This document shows positions 36,401 through 47,908 of a stretch of DNA of 64,000 bases, one piece after another. Positions within the stretch are counted from its first letter, which is position 1, and each line of letters opens with the position of its first letter. Below the pieces are notes generated by a model, which searched no databases, was not told where the DNA came from, and was given only the letters and a program-made list of their open reading frames with translations. The translations under genes were made by a program, and so were the position numbers. Source of the stretch: Oscarella lobularis (taxonomy: Eukaryota; Porifera; Homoscleromorpha; Homosclerophorida; Oscarellidae); assembly GCF_947507565.1 (NCBI RefSeq), contig NC_089175.1, forward strand, positions 6,933,733 through 6,997,732, given 5' to 3'.

Positions 36401-38702
36401 CAAGCGTGGCGATCAATTTGCCTACCCTCTAATGTCAGCAGAGATTACACGTCTTTATTCAAGCTTGCTAATTTAGCGTGTAAAAGGCTTGGCTACAAAG
36501 GAGGTTATGATTATTATGATGACTGGTATCCTTCTTTGGGAACTCTTATCATTACGAGGTTTAGCTGTCCGGGGAATGCCACCGATGTTTATAACTGCAC
36601 CTTTAGTTCAGGACAATATTCGGCTTCAACTCGTTGCCTTGCAGTTTATCAGATCGAATGCTATGATTTGGTTGCACTGGACGATGACAGACAGTTTGGA
36701 GGATGGGCCGGAATTCGATTTTCTCCGACGTCAACAGTTCCCGTTTCAGGAAGCAGTCATGCATTGCCTTCGTCGGTGCTCCAGCATACATTGATTCAAG
36801 GGGCGGGAAGATGGAGAAGGCGAAATGTTCCTTCCGTGCGAGCCATACTGAAGTCACCCACGTTCGTTAACGTGACTATCAAAGATTCTGCGTCGACTGC
36901 TTTATCTTTCGAGTACCTTCACGAAGAAGTGAATATTACGGGATTGACTGTTGATGGAGGGCGTGGTGATGGAATAGCATTTTATGGTCCGAGGACACGA
37001 AATTTGACATTTCACGGGACTACAGTCAGAAACGTAACGGGTTCAGGAATTCGCATGTATCCTAGCTCTAGCTCACTGGGGGGATTGACGAACTATCAGT
37101 CAATTTGTTCTGTGCCAGCTGTTTTGAGCGTGAACATTGAGAATGGAACGTACTTCGGTTTACATCAGGACGATCATTTGGCTGGAATTTACTGCTCTGT
37201 CGAGCTTCGGGGTCCTCCCAATACCGTCTTGTCTCTGACGCTCGTTTCCGTTCAGCTCTATAATGACGATAGGCTTGTGTTAAGAAATGGACCATCAAGC
37301 TCTTCACCAATAATCACAAAGTACAGTGGTCACGATACGAATTCGATTGACGACAGCCTTTTGTCATCTGGCAATTCCGTCTTCGTTGACATCACTACAG
37401 GAAACAAAAGTAGTGCTCCTGGATTTGCTCTGTATTCTGTTGCCCTTTCAACCAAACCGGGTCGTCCCTTTACTCGTGTTAATGATCCTAATCTGTTCTC
37501 AGTCGGCACTGGAATTTACTTTCAAGCACCAATGACGACGTCTTTATCAGTAACGCAAGAATAGCAAATTGTTCGAATAACGGGATCTACAGTAGTTCCC
37601 ATAACGGATTTTTTTCCTTGCGAAACAGCGTCATACGGCACTCTCATAGCAGAGGACTGTACATGTCGTATTTGCAAGGACACATCGAAATTTTGAATAA
37701 CGAGGTAACTGGAAGCCTTGATCACGGAATCTACATCGATGGCTACGATCTATATAATAGTGGACAGCGCGTGATCGACTCTAATCGCGTGTCCAATAGT
37801 GGCAACATCGGTCTTTATTTGTACGGTTTCTTCTCCAGTCAATGGAACGTCACTAGAAACGTCTTTGATTCTAACAAAGATGGCGTTAGCGTTTATTCAC
37901 TTGCAGGATTGAGTCGTCTGACGATTTCCGAAAATTTGTTTTCAGGCCAGACACGATATGGGCTGATTTTTGACCGCTCGTTGAACGCACTTGCTAGCAT
38001 TGACGGAAACACGTTCGTCGGCCACCGTGGAAGTACGGGTGGAGCTATGCTTTTGCAGGGAACTGCTGAAAGTCTCAGCGTGACGCGAAATGTTTTTCAC
38101 AGCAATAGTGGAAAGTACGTTGTCAAACTATCTCCTTACGAATTTACAACGTCACCATTTTTGTTTCAAAACAATCGTCTTCTGAACAATACTGTGAATT
38201 CTACTGAATTATACGCTGTGGATTACGGCCATCCTGCTGGGGCTGTTGTATCTATGTCGTCTCAGATTACCATGGCAAACAATGAGTTTAACAATCCAGA
38301 ATCACAGTTTGAACTCGGTATCCAACTTCCAGTTCAAAGTTCGTCAGAGTTGTCGGTAAACGTCAGCAGAAACTATTGGGGAACGGCGAATGAAGCTGCT
38401 ATTCGTGACCGTATCGTGGACTTTGGATACTGCTCTCGACTTGCCAATGCTGAATTTTTTCCTTATCTTACGTCTCCATTTGGCCCGGCTGTGTCACTCT
38501 TTGCATCCAGAGATACTTCCATACTGAGACCGAATTCGATCCTTCGAGGACGTGTTTCTACTAGCACGACTATTTCCATGTCTGGTAGTCCGTATACAGT
38601 TGTGGGCGATATCACAGTTCTTCCTGGACAAACTTTGAAAGTAGAAGCTGGTGTTGAGCTTAGATTCACTGCTAACACAGGAATATTGGTCGAAGGTCGT
38701 CT
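33423..38702 (+). pseudogene. Second downstream receptor copy, 3'-truncated and broken
   Basis: Exon 1 is 33423-33486 and exon 2 starts at 33544; the sequence then tracks the 6.4-kb exon 2 of the complete gene closely. Lesions seen by direct comparison: one extra base near 33885 inside SRCR 1 (after WGTVC), a 20-nt deletion near 34071 that removes SRCR 1 cysteines, a nonsense TAG at 34835-34837 (TGG in the intact copy), and a one-base deletion near 37520. Homology ends at 38702 (EGRL), before SRCR 3; everything downstream, including lectin, VWD, cadherin and membrane parts, is absent. Long stretches (34889-37564, 37618-38700) stay open, so inactivation looks recent. Confidence 0.85.
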
Positions 38703-39531
38703 AAGGCCTGATATAAGAGTTCTTGCTCGATTTCGTTGGTGTCCCAAAGTCCATTCGCAACCAAAGTCAGAAAAAAAATCCTTCCTTTTTTACAGTAGCC
38801 TAAATCATCGTCGTCTATTTTGTATAAAATAGGCCTTTGAAAGAGCTTTCGAATGGTATATAGTTTGTAGGGGTTTATGTCAAGGGAAAAGGTAGTAAAA
38901 AATCCCGTCCCAAAAGCAGACCCGACCACGAGTAGACGAGGTCTAATCGAATTAGTGCCTCTAGCGTCCGTGCAATCGTCGTACCTGTCCTTTTACCTGC
39001 GTTTCTCTTTTGGATAGCCCACTCCTTCCAGCCTGTCCGCGGTTTGTTCCATTGCCGCGTTTCTCTGGGACAGCTGTCCCAAACCCAATGTCGTGACTCT
39101 ACGTTTGCGATGCAGCTAGTGCGATGAATCGCGGCGCGATCGAGTCTCCACGAGATGCACTCGTAGTGAAGATAACAACATGCGAAAGGCAAAGAGAACT
39201 TTCACTATGGCGTTTTCGCCAGACAACTTTCTCGAGAATATTACACGCGTGCTAAGTTCTTTAGGGAACGATAGTAGGTGCAAGTAGTAAAGCGTTGGTT
39301 CGCTAGTATTTTTTTCTATACGAGGGGCCCCGCTCTATAGTCTTTTATCCAAACCCGGTTTTGAGAATCATACTAAAAACCTGTCTACTCTCTTTCTTAG
39401 CACCATGCACCCCAGCACTCTTTTTGCATCATAAAATATATTTGACTAGAGCAAACAAGACATTGAACAGAGACTTTAACTAAAAGACAGAGATAATGTT
39501 TAGCCACCCTTAGCCACAGCGTTCTGGATTC
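38703..39531. other. Intergenic between receptor pseudogene and gene A
   Basis: No gene recognised. The right part (about 39405-39531) is the 3' flank of gene A and aligns with the 3' flank of gene B (51165-51286): CTCTTTTTGCATCA, ATATTTGACTAGA and TTCTCAGATTTGGATG are shared. Confidence 0.5.
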
Positions 39532-40278
39532 TCAGATTTGGATGCCTTTAATTTCGGTTTTGGCACGGTCTCCCAACTTTGCGCGGACTTGTTCGCGGAC
39601 TCCGCCATATATATCTTCATTCAACTCGAATTGACTGACACTCATGTACATAGACATAGAGCTAGAGTCGAATTTGATACCCAATACGTCTAGAATCTCT
39701 CTCTTCCCATTGAATTGAGAGGCAAGGAAGTGCATGGCAGCACCTCCTCTGGTACCTATGTAGGCGTCGCTGATTTGAAAGGTTGCGTTCGTGCCACTTG
39801 CCGCCTTTTTGTTGAAGAGAAAATTTGATTCGACATTCTGGGGATCCTTCAAAGAATTCAGAATGATTTCTAAATCTTTTATCTGCTCCGCGCTCAGAAT
39901 AGATGAAAGAAGATTCAAAATAATTTCAGACAGCTTTTGTCCTAATTTGCCGTGAATTTCGGAGAAATCGAGCTTCTCTGATCGCCAGCCAATCAATGAC
40001 ATAACACGCATGTACTCGCGGTACCATTCTACCGAGTGTCCTTTGTCTTTAGAATCAGCTGCCAGTTGAGCAAGAAGAGTTGAATATGCAACGTCAGTCT
40101 GTTGCTGCGGTGACAAGGACTTTTCTTGGCGCATGACAGAACCTCCAATAACCTTGCCTTCAGTATCACCTTCGGAGTACCGCACTTCTCTTTCGTCGGG
40201 TGCAGTATGATGCTCTACCGGAGGTAGTTCGATTTGATCAATAAGATCACAACGCTCAGCAATGCCCAAAGATGCCAT
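39532..40278 (-). CDS. Small uncharacterised family protein A, 248 aa
   Basis: The true start is probably the ATG at 40278 (MASLGIAERCDL); the frame runs upstream to a TTG at 40293, which is unlikely in a eukaryote. No intron seen. I do not recognise a named domain. Features shared with B, C and D: a helical segment (YSTLLAQLAAD in A), a tryptophan motif (VEWYREYMRVMSLIGW), a leucine-rich middle (LLSSILSAEQIKD), a strand-like segment (SGTNATFQISDAY), FDSSSMSMYMS, and a C-terminal LNEDIYGGVREQVRAKLGDR helix. No signal peptide or membrane helix is visible, so it is probably cytosolic. From memory, similar lone proteins occur in bacteria and fungi, which raises but does not prove lateral origin. 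Function unknown. Confidence 0.7.
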   Translation of the reverse strand: MASLGIAERCDLIDQIELPPVEHHTAPDEREVRYSEGDTEGKVIGGSVMRQEKSLSPQQQTDVAYSTLLAQLAADSKDKGHSVEWYREYMRVMSLIGWRSEKLDFSEIHGKLGQKLSEIILNLLSSILSAEQIKDLEIILNSLKDPQNVESNFLFNKKAASGTNATFQISDAYIGTRGGAAMHFLASQFNGKREILDVLGIKFDSSSMSMYMSVSQFELNEDIYGGVREQVRAKLGDRAKTEIKGIQI

Positions 40279-40647
40279 TTCTTCAAGTAACAAGAAACTG
40301 CAATGATTAGGCTCTAGATGGGTTCTCTTTATATAGAGAAACGGTAGGTACGTGCGCTAAGGAAGTGGTAACAGGAGACACGTCACCTTTTCTCATCCAC
40401 GTATGCGGAAGCGACGGCATCTTGCGTGAATATTCCAAGAAGTGCTTCCACAATAACAGCTGTCGCGAGGAAGAGGGTGGGCCCGGAGAGAGGGAAGATA
40501 TCATGAGCGCCATCTGACGCATCGCATGAGGGATTCACGCCACCAATGGCACGTTTTCTCTTCCTCTTTTTAGAATTCTTTTCGCTAATAAACGCGGCGG
40601 TGTTAGTGCGTTTGTCTTGTGTAAAGCAAGCTGGAATTGACACGACG
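40279..40647 (-). other. Upstream region of gene A, interrupted on its far side by the MULE-like element
   Basis: 40279-40460 aligns with 52034-52240 upstream of B (for example CATGCGGAAGCGACGGCATC-type sequence followed by TTGCGTGAAT). 40565-40647 (CGCTAATAAACGCGGCGGTG) aligns instead with the sequence just upstream of gene C (53939-53990), so two family intergenic modules are fused here. Confidence 0.6.
40327..40337 (-). promoter_or_regulatory. TATA box upstream of gene A
   Basis: Minus-strand TCTATATAAAG lies about 50 nt upstream of the ATG, leaving room for a very short 5' leader. The same element stands in the same place in front of gene B. Confidence 0.6.
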
Positions 40648-40767
40648 TAGCCTCGGTTCCAGACCCCCTCTCCCCCGGATGTTACCGATCCTTGGAGAGA
40701 GGGTCTGGTACGGTACCGCCCCTTTTACACCTGTAACTCCGCCTATTATGACGTATGGGAACAGTAT
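40648..40767 (+). repeat. Left terminal inverted repeat of the MULE-like element
   Basis: 120 bp, a few mismatches from the reverse complement of 48901-49020. It contains its own hairpin: CCAGACCC-CTCTCC paired with GGAGAGAGGGTCTGG. Confidence 0.9.
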
Positions 40768-42053
40768 CTTCCCATAATTTACGGAGCTTCGTACGGGGCC
40801 TGCGTTTCCAATACGGGACGTCGCGTTTTCGCCTTCAAATTTCGCCGCCGGACGCAGCCGAAACCGCGCGTCGATCGCGCCGATGCGCTCCGAACGCCCT
40901 TCCGCGCAATCGATTGAACGCGCGATCGTCGGGACCCCCGCCGCGGATCCTCCTCCGCCGCCGCTTTCCCGATCCGCCGATCGCGCCCGAATTCCGAACG
41001 CGACGTCTCGCGCGGGTTCTCCATCGGTCCGCATCGACCGATCGCCGCCGCGAAGTCGCGTTTCGTCTCAATGCGTGTCGCCTTAGAGTGCGCTATGCAT
41101 ATTTTTTCCGCCGCCATCTTCCTTTGTCTTTCCGTTTTTCGATGGCTTCTTCTGCGCGAAAGCGGCCTCGCAGCGAGCTTCCAGCGACTCCTGGTAGAGT
41201 GCACTGCCCTTGCAATAGGTGCACTGGCTAATTAACGGGCATCCTTAGAACGCCACTCTCCCTCTATACGGGCGAAACCGAGTGACGATCACAATTACGC
41301 AGCGACAGGATTTTTTGTTGGGCCATTGCGTTTGGGCGATCATAACTACGTTCGTAACTACGTTCGGAGGACTGCCAGATATCTCAATTTTGGCCGGCGC
41401 GCGCGTGCTCCGTCTCCTCAATTTCCCGCTCTGCTTTCTTCTGCTTCACCCGCTTTGTGAGCGTGCATTATCTAATCACACCACGCAATATTAACAGGTT
41501 TTTTTTCTCCCCAATGAATGATTTGCATTAGGCCACCCCTTGGGTCTCCGTCGTCCGGTCTGTCTCCATCAAGTCTTTCCTGCGCTTCTTCGTAGGGAAT
41601 TCATAAAAGTTTAGTCGAAATGTCCACCAGATCTGTTTTTGCCCAGTGTCGACATCGCGCAATCATTTCCGCCGACGTCCAGTCTGCAGCCACCTATCGC
41701 TAATCCTTTCCCCAGGCAAACCCGGCACTTTTGCCAAGTCCAAAGCTCATCTTATTTTGCAGTTTTTTTGCACGAAGGTTTTCGATTTTCTCTCCCGCGC
41801 GCTTGCAAATTTTCCAATCCCTACCTCGCCTGCCTTCTCGCGTTCATTCCGAGCCAGTGAGAATGTCGCCCGTCTTTCGTTCGTCGTCCGCCATTCCGGC
41901 CCAGTCGCAGACACTGAACTCTACCTCCTCTGCACGTGACACGTACGCGGCAATTGTCCTCACGATTTTAATTGAAAGTTATCATATAGTGTACATTCTG
42001 CGTCTGCAACCGTCGTCGCACGCCCGGTCCCGCGCGCGGTTGTCCGTCCCGAA

Positions 42054-45000
42054 ATGCCGAATAGACCTGCAGCAAGCTACTCTCCCCAAAATTCTCCTTC
42101 TCCTAATTTTGTCGGTACTTTGAGTGTTTCCTGCTCATTCTGCGGAGCAATGAGATGGCCTGCTGAAAGAGCAACGTTGTGTTGCAAAAATGGGAAGGTT
42201 AAGTTGCCTCTTCTCGCTGATCCTCCAGAGGACTACGAAGGTCTCTTTTCTTCCGAGACGGAAGAAAGTCGTCATTTTTTAAATGACATCCGGCAGTACA
42301 ACTGCGCATTTCAGATGACGTCCATGGGAGGATACGCCCCGTTTCGCCAAACAGGCTGGAATCCCTCTTTTGTCGTCAAAGGACAGATCTATCATCGAAT
42401 AGGCAGCCTTTTGCCGGCTCCAGGCCAGACTCCGCAATTTGCCCAAATTTATTTTGTCCAAAATGATCGAGAACAAACGACGTTGCGGCAGCAGATAGTT
42501 CCTACTCTTCGCGAAGATATACTTGACTTTCTTCAAAATAAGCTTCACCATTTGAACACTTACGTTAGGACTTTCAGACAAATGGATCTCTCTGCCGTGG
42601 AAAACTACGTCATTGTCATAGACGCCGACAAAAGGCCGTCAGCCGAACATCGTAGAAGATTCAATTTGCCTGAATGCAGCGAAATCGCCGTTGTGCTTAC
42701 GGAATCCGAACGCGGCTACCGAGATATCGTTCTGACGCGCCACGATGGAACTTTACACCGAATAAACGAATGCCACCGAAGTTACGACGCCTTGCAGTAT
42801 CCCCTTCTCCATCTCTTTGGAGAGGACGGCTATCATCAAGAGGAGTGCGAGCAGCACCAAACGCCAATGACGTTCTACTGTCATCGAATTATGTACAGGC
42901 CGCACCACTCTTCCAATATACTTTTAAAAGGCAAGATTCTATTTCAGCAATACGTCGTCGACATGTACTGTAAGGTCGAAACGCAACGATTGAGGTTCAT
43001 ACGGCGCGAACAAACGCTCCTGCGCGCAGAATCGTACACGACACTACGAGACAGCCTCGCTTCCGGTAAGATGCCCGTGCACGTCCATTAGACGTCCCAC
43101 AAGAAAACACCTTTTTAGAAGTCGACGCGGCACAGCTCGGTCGAAGAGTCGTTCTGCCTTCCTCATTTACGGGCAGTCCGCGCTATCTGCACGAAAGGGT
43201 TCAAGACGCCATGACATACGTTCGGAAGTACCACAAGCCGGACATCTTTACAACTTTTACCTGCAATCCCAAGTGGCGAGAGATTTCAGAAACTTTACTT
43301 CCTAATCAATCCAGTCACGACCGCCCAGACTTAGTATCGCGCGTCTTTCACATGAAACTGAAAGATTTCATCAAAGACTTGACAAAGAATGCGGTTTTCG
43401 GCAAACCGAAAGCGCACCTCTATTCCGTTGAATACCAAAAGCGAGGCCTTCCCCACGCCCACGTCCTCCTCTGGCTCGAGGAAAGGATTCACTTACAGGA
43501 AATCGATTCGATTATTTCTGCAGAAATTGCCAGTAAAGACGACGACCCTGAATTGCACAGAATCATTCTCAGTCATATGGTCCACGGTCCCTGCGGCCCG
43601 CAGAATCCTCGCTCCCCCTGCATGCAGAACGGACTTTGCTCCAAGCACTACCCGAGAGAATTTCTTTCTGAAACTCTTTGCGGCAACGACGGCTACCCTG
43701 AATATCGCAGACGATCGAAAGAAGAAGGAGGCTTCGAAGAAGAGAAGCGAACCCAAAACGGCTCTTTCGTTATCGACAATCGGTGGGTTGTTCCCCATAA
43801 TCGTTATCTCTGCAAGAAATACGACGCTCACATCAACGTCGAATACTGTTCGAGCATCAGAAGTATTCAATACGTTCTGAAGTACGTGCACAAGGGCTGC
43901 GACATGGCTTCATTCGCACTCCAAAGACCTAACCCGCGAGATGAAATTGACGTTTTTCGCGCAGCGCGCTACATTGGCCCGTCCGAAGCCTGCTGGCGTT
44001 TGTTCGACTTTCCAATCCACGAGAGATATCCTCCAGTTCAAACTCTCCATGTTCACACCAGCGACGACCGACAAATAGTCTTCACACCGGAAAACGCTCG
44101 CCAGCGAGCTGAAGACCCTCCCGACACAACACTCACCGCATTTTTTAAACTGTGCGCCACCTACTACAGTAACGACAACGCTCAGTTCACCGACATCGAT
44201 CGACAGTTCGTTGCTAACCTGTTATATTCCGAAGTTCCACAGTATTTTACTTGGAATTCCGGCAAGCATCAATGGATGAAACGGAAAAAAGGTGCCGAAA
44301 TCCGTCACAACGGTGCAACGACTTCTTTTCTCCAAACGCAAATGATCGGTCGCATCTACACCGTCCACCCCAAGCAAGAAGAAAGATTCTTCGTGAGGCT
44401 GCTCCTGAACACCGTCAAGGGTCCTAAAAGCTTTACAGACCTCAGAACTGTTCGCGGAAACGTCGCCTCTTCCTTCAAGCAAGCATGCAAAGATCTCCAC
44501 CTCTTAGAAGACGACAATCACTGGATTATGTGCATGAGTGAAGCGAGCGAGAGCCGTCATTCATCGGCGCTTCGTGTTCTTTTTGCCGTTCTACTCGCCT
44601 CCTGCCAATTAACAGACGCTCTTCAAATGTGGATGCGCTTTCGAAATGACATGGCAGACGACATACGCTATCAGTTCGAAACCGGATCTGCCAACGGCCC
44701 CATACAGCCACCTCCGGCGGCGACTCGGCGCCCCGCCGCGCCGCGTACCCCGATGCCGTTTACCGACCAAATCTACAATCACGCACTCCTCCTCCTTCAA
44801 AAGACGCTCAATTCAATGGGAGGAAATCTTCTTTCAGCCTACGGTCTACCTACTCCCGACAACACACACTCCCAAGGTTTTTACATTCTCTTATTAGCGT
44901 AGGGGTTAAGTAATGATGAACTTCTTTCTCATCCAGACCATTCCTCTTCCCGCTACCTTGAGGAAATCTCCTACGACCTACCCCAACTCGACGAGCACAT

Positions 45001-46402
45001 ACTCCTACACGAACCTATGCTCAACACCGAACAACGACAGCTCTACACTACCATCTTGGCTAAACTTCAAAGCAACGAAAGCGGAATACTATTCATCGAC
45101 GCGCCCGGTGGAACGGGAAAAACATTTCTCATAAACCTCATCCTCGCCAAAGTTCGCTCTTTCCGGCAAATCGCCTTAGCTACCGCCAGCAGCGGCATAG
45201 CAGCGCAATTGCTTGCGGGAGGCCGAACTGCCCATTCCACGTTTCACATTCCTTTAAATTTAAACTCGACTGACCTCCCCGTCTGCAACGTCTCGCGATC
45301 TTCTGGCCTGGCACGGCTATTTCAAGAAGCGAAAATTGCTTTTTGGGACGAAGCGTCGATGATACACAAAAAAGCGCTTGAAGCCGTAGACCGAACGCTA
45401 CGCGACGTTCGCCAAAATGATGACATAATGGGTGGGCTCCTATTCGTCCTATCCGGCGACTTCCGCCAAATATTGCCTGTCATTCCAAGAGGAACGAGAG
45501 CCAATGAAGTGCACAGCTGCCTCAAATCGTCCGTTCTATGGTGTTCCGTCGAAACCCACTATCTCACTACCAACATGAGAGCGAGAACCAGTTCACTCGA
45601 CACCGAAACGACACAGCATTTTTCCGAACAGCTACTCCGAATTGGCAACGGCGACACCCAGACAGCGGATAACAAAGACATACAGATAACACCCGAACTC
45701 GCCGTCCTCGCCGAAACACCACAGCAGCTCATAGACGAAATCTATCCGGAGTTGTCGGCTCACGCAACAGACTCTGACTGGTTGTGCCAACGAGCAATTC
45801 TCGCTCCGCACAACGAAACCGTCAATGCCATCAACAATCGGCTTCTCGACGAATTTCCCGGCGAGCATTCGCAATTCCTCTCAATCGACACGGCCCTATC
45901 CGATGAAGAATCTACCATGTATCCCACAGAATTTCTCAACACGATCGAAGTATCAGGATTTCCTCCCTACGTTCTTAACCTCAAAATAGGAGCGCCCGTC
46001 ATCCTAATACGAAACATCAGTCCTCCTCAATTGTGCAACGGAACTCGATGCGTCGTCCGCCGCCTCACCACAAACTGCGTGGAACTGAACGTCGTCACAG
46101 GACCCGCTAAAGGCACTACTGCCTTTCTTCCCCGCATTCCTCTTACGACATCGAACGTCGACGACCCTACTACGGCATTTCAATTTCGCCGACTGCAATT
46201 TCCGTGTAAATTGTCATTCGCTATGACGGTAAACAAAAGTCAAGGACAAACCTTACAGAAAGCCGGTTTACACTTGGAACATCCGTGCTTTTCGCACGGG
46301 CAGTTTTACGTCGCCGTATCCAGAGTAGGATCAAAAGAAAACCTCTCTATTTTTTGCTGCGGTGGCGTCACTCACAATGTTGTATATAAAGAAGTGTTAT
46401 GA
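42054..46402 (+). CDS. Helitron Rep/helicase transposase, 1,411 aa, two introns
   Basis: Catalyses rolling-circle-type Helitron transposition. Exons 42054-43065, 43119-44876 and 44937-46402 join in phase (4,236 nt including stop); introns are 53 and 60 nt with GT-AG ends. The N-terminus has a cysteine cluster (CSFCGAMRW...CCKNGK). The Helitron-like N-domain shows HINECHRSYDALQYPLLHLF. Rep: FTTFTCNPKWREI, the HUH metal site GLPHAHVLLWL, and the two-tyrosine motif YVLKYVHKG. The C-terminal PIF1-family helicase has Walker A APGGTGKTF, Walker B FWDEASM, LSGDFRQILPV, and a motif VI-region MTVNKSQGQTL. All catalytic residues I can check are present, so the element may be active or recently so. Several overlapping frames in this GC-balanced gene are shadows. 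Confidence 0.92.
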
Positions 46403-46526
46403 ACGTCATTGACTTTTCCGGGCTTTCCGTAGCATACCATCGTAACGCGCGCTTCCCCTTTGTTCTACAACGTCTACATTCTTCGCCGAACATTCTTTCG
46501 CTGCTTCTTTCGCCCAAACGTCCTCC

Positions 46527-47612
46527 ATGTCCCGAAAGCGTCTACACCCAACCACGATCACACCAAAAGAAGTGCAAGCTCTCTCGCAAGGGACAGTCGC
46601 CGACGTCGAAGGACAAGTCGTCGCCCTGTCACCGAAGAAGCAAGGGCCCGCCAAGACGTACTACCGAGCCTCCGTCGCCGACAACCACTCGCGCGTCTCA
46701 CTCACCTTATTTTCCGACAAGACTGCGGACGTTCTCAGCAAAATGAAAGAACAAAAAGCTTCCGTCCTCCTCAAAAACGTAACCGTATCGCAATCAACAT
46801 CTTCCGATACAAAACACCTTCTCTTCGATCGCAAAAGCGAAGTCCAACCGTCGACTAAAACCTTTTCTCCTCAACCGTTCGACGACGCGTCCTTCGGATC
46901 GACTCCCGTCCCGAAACAAATCACTCTTGACCAGCTACCCGCACAAGCCACCTGGCAACGAATCACGACGAAAATCAAAGTGTTGGACGTCTCGCCCAAA
47001 ACGAACGTCGGCCAATCGAAAGTCCTTCAAAACGTCGCCGTTAGCGATAGCACCGGCACTGCCTCACTCACCCTATGGTCGGCCTTTCTCGAAACGTTGG
47101 TTGTCGGAAAATCGTACGAGCTTAAGAATTTCATTGTGTCCACGTTCGACGACGAGAAAACAATTTCATCTCCATTCAAGCACGGCGTTGTCAACGAAAT
47201 CAACGAAGTGGAAGACGCCCTGCCCCTCGAAGAACCAATCACTAAAACCACCGAAATAACAAACGTCACCATCACCAACATCTCCCACTACTCCTACAAT
47301 CTCAAGTGCCCAAAATGCAAGAAAGGGAACGTCGACGTTCTTGAGCAAAACCCGGTGTTAGGCAAATGCACCACTTTCGCTTGCAAAACTCTTTCAAAAA
47401 TCGAAAAATGTGCCATCCAAATTTCAGCTACCATCGACGTCGACGTTGACGACAAGCCCTTTCCCAACTCTCTCAACGTCTATGACGACGTTGTCAGAGT
47501 CATCGCCGACGTTCCTTCGGGACACTTCGACGACGAACGCCTCATCACCGCGTCTGCCTTCAACGCTAAGTACAACGACAGATTCATCATCACCGAGGCC
47601 TCTCGCGACTAA
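46527..47612 (+). CDS. RPA1-like single-strand DNA-binding protein of the Helitron, 361 aa
   Basis: Many Helitrons carry a replication protein A homologue thought to protect single-stranded intermediates. The ATG at 46527 lies 125 nt after the helicase stop, in the same orientation. OB-fold strands are visible in two blocks (VADVEGQVVALSPK...VSLTLFSDKTADVL and WQRITTKIKVLDVSPK...ASLTLWSAFLE), followed by a zinc-ribbon CPKCKKGNVDVLEQNPVLGK then C...C near 47308-47390. The N-terminal 70N domain of full RPA1 is missing, as usual in Helitron versions. A polyadenylation-type AATAAA lies at 47836-47841. Confidence 0.85.
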   Translation: MSRKRLHPTTITPKEVQALSQGTVADVEGQVVALSPKKQGPAKTYYRASVADNHSRVSLTLFSDKTADVLSKMKEQKASVLLKNVTVSQSTSSDTKHLLFDRKSEVQPSTKTFSPQPFDDASFGSTPVPKQITLDQLPAQATWQRITTKIKVLDVSPKTNVGQSKVLQNVAVSDSTGTASLTLWSAFLETLVVGKSYELKNFIVSTFDDEKTISSPFKHGVVNEINEVEDALPLEEPITKTTEITNVTITNISHYSYNLKCPKCKKGNVDVLEQNPVLGKCTTFACKTLSKIEKCAIQISATIDVDVDDKPFPNSLNVYDDVVRVIADVPSGHFDDERLITASAFNAKYNDRFIITEASRD

Positions 47613-47878
47613 CTCAATCAACATTCTTGCTTTGCCCGTTGGCCTTTTCGGAGTTCATTCTAATTCAAGTTCGCTGCCCGTTCGCAGCCGATTTCAAATA
47701 TCTTTCACTGCCCCTTTCTGGCAGCCATTCTCAAGTTCAAAAATAGTATCAGCCAACCGTTCAGCTGACACTATTATATATTAATAATTAACAAACAAAA
47801 AAGTTTCTTTTGCTTTCTTTTCTTCTTCTGTTTCAAATAAAGAACGCACGACAAACACTACACACACATATCACAAAA

Positions 47879-47908
47879 ACCCGTTCATAGAACGGGTAAA
47901 TCAGCTAG
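47879..47908 (+). terminator. Helitron 3' hairpin and CTAG terminus
   Basis: ACCCGTTC (47879-47886), loop ATA, GAACGGGT (47890-47897), then AAATCAG and CTAG ending at 47908, followed by T. This is the Helitron transposition terminator, not a transcription terminator. Confidence 0.9.

Larger units (their letters stand above)
40768..47908 (+). mobile_element. Complete autonomous Helitron, 7.1 kb
   Basis: The 5' end begins TC directly after an A (40767/40768); the 3' end is CTAG (47905-47908) directly before a T, with an 8-bp hairpin just inside. Insertion between A and T without duplication, TC...CTRR ends and a subterminal hairpin are the Helitron hallmarks. The outer sequence on both sides is the inverted repeat of the MULE-like host element. 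It encodes a Rep/helicase and an RPA-like protein, both apparently intact. GC-rich sequence at 40840-41100 and a TATACGGGCGAAACC motif at 41265 precede the gene. Confidence 0.85.

Noticed and set aside
40279-40293. Upstream start MLLEEM for gene A (and the same for B)
   Set aside because: The codon is TTG, not ATG; the first ATG is at 40278 (52033 in B).
40755-41231. Long GC-rich open frames on both strands (158 aa plus, 141 aa minus)
   Set aside because: Arginine-rich low-complexity translations in all frames of a GC-rich Helitron 5' region; no homology or splice support.
41257-41300. Helitron 5' end at TCTCCCTCTATACGGGCG
   Set aside because: The motif resembles Helitron 5' ends, but it is preceded by C and its flank does not match the 3' flank. 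Placing the end at 40768 gives an A/T insertion and restores the host inverted repeat.
47027-47476. Minus-strand frames over the RPA-like gene
   Set aside because: Shadows of the intact plus-strand OB-fold gene; no homology.
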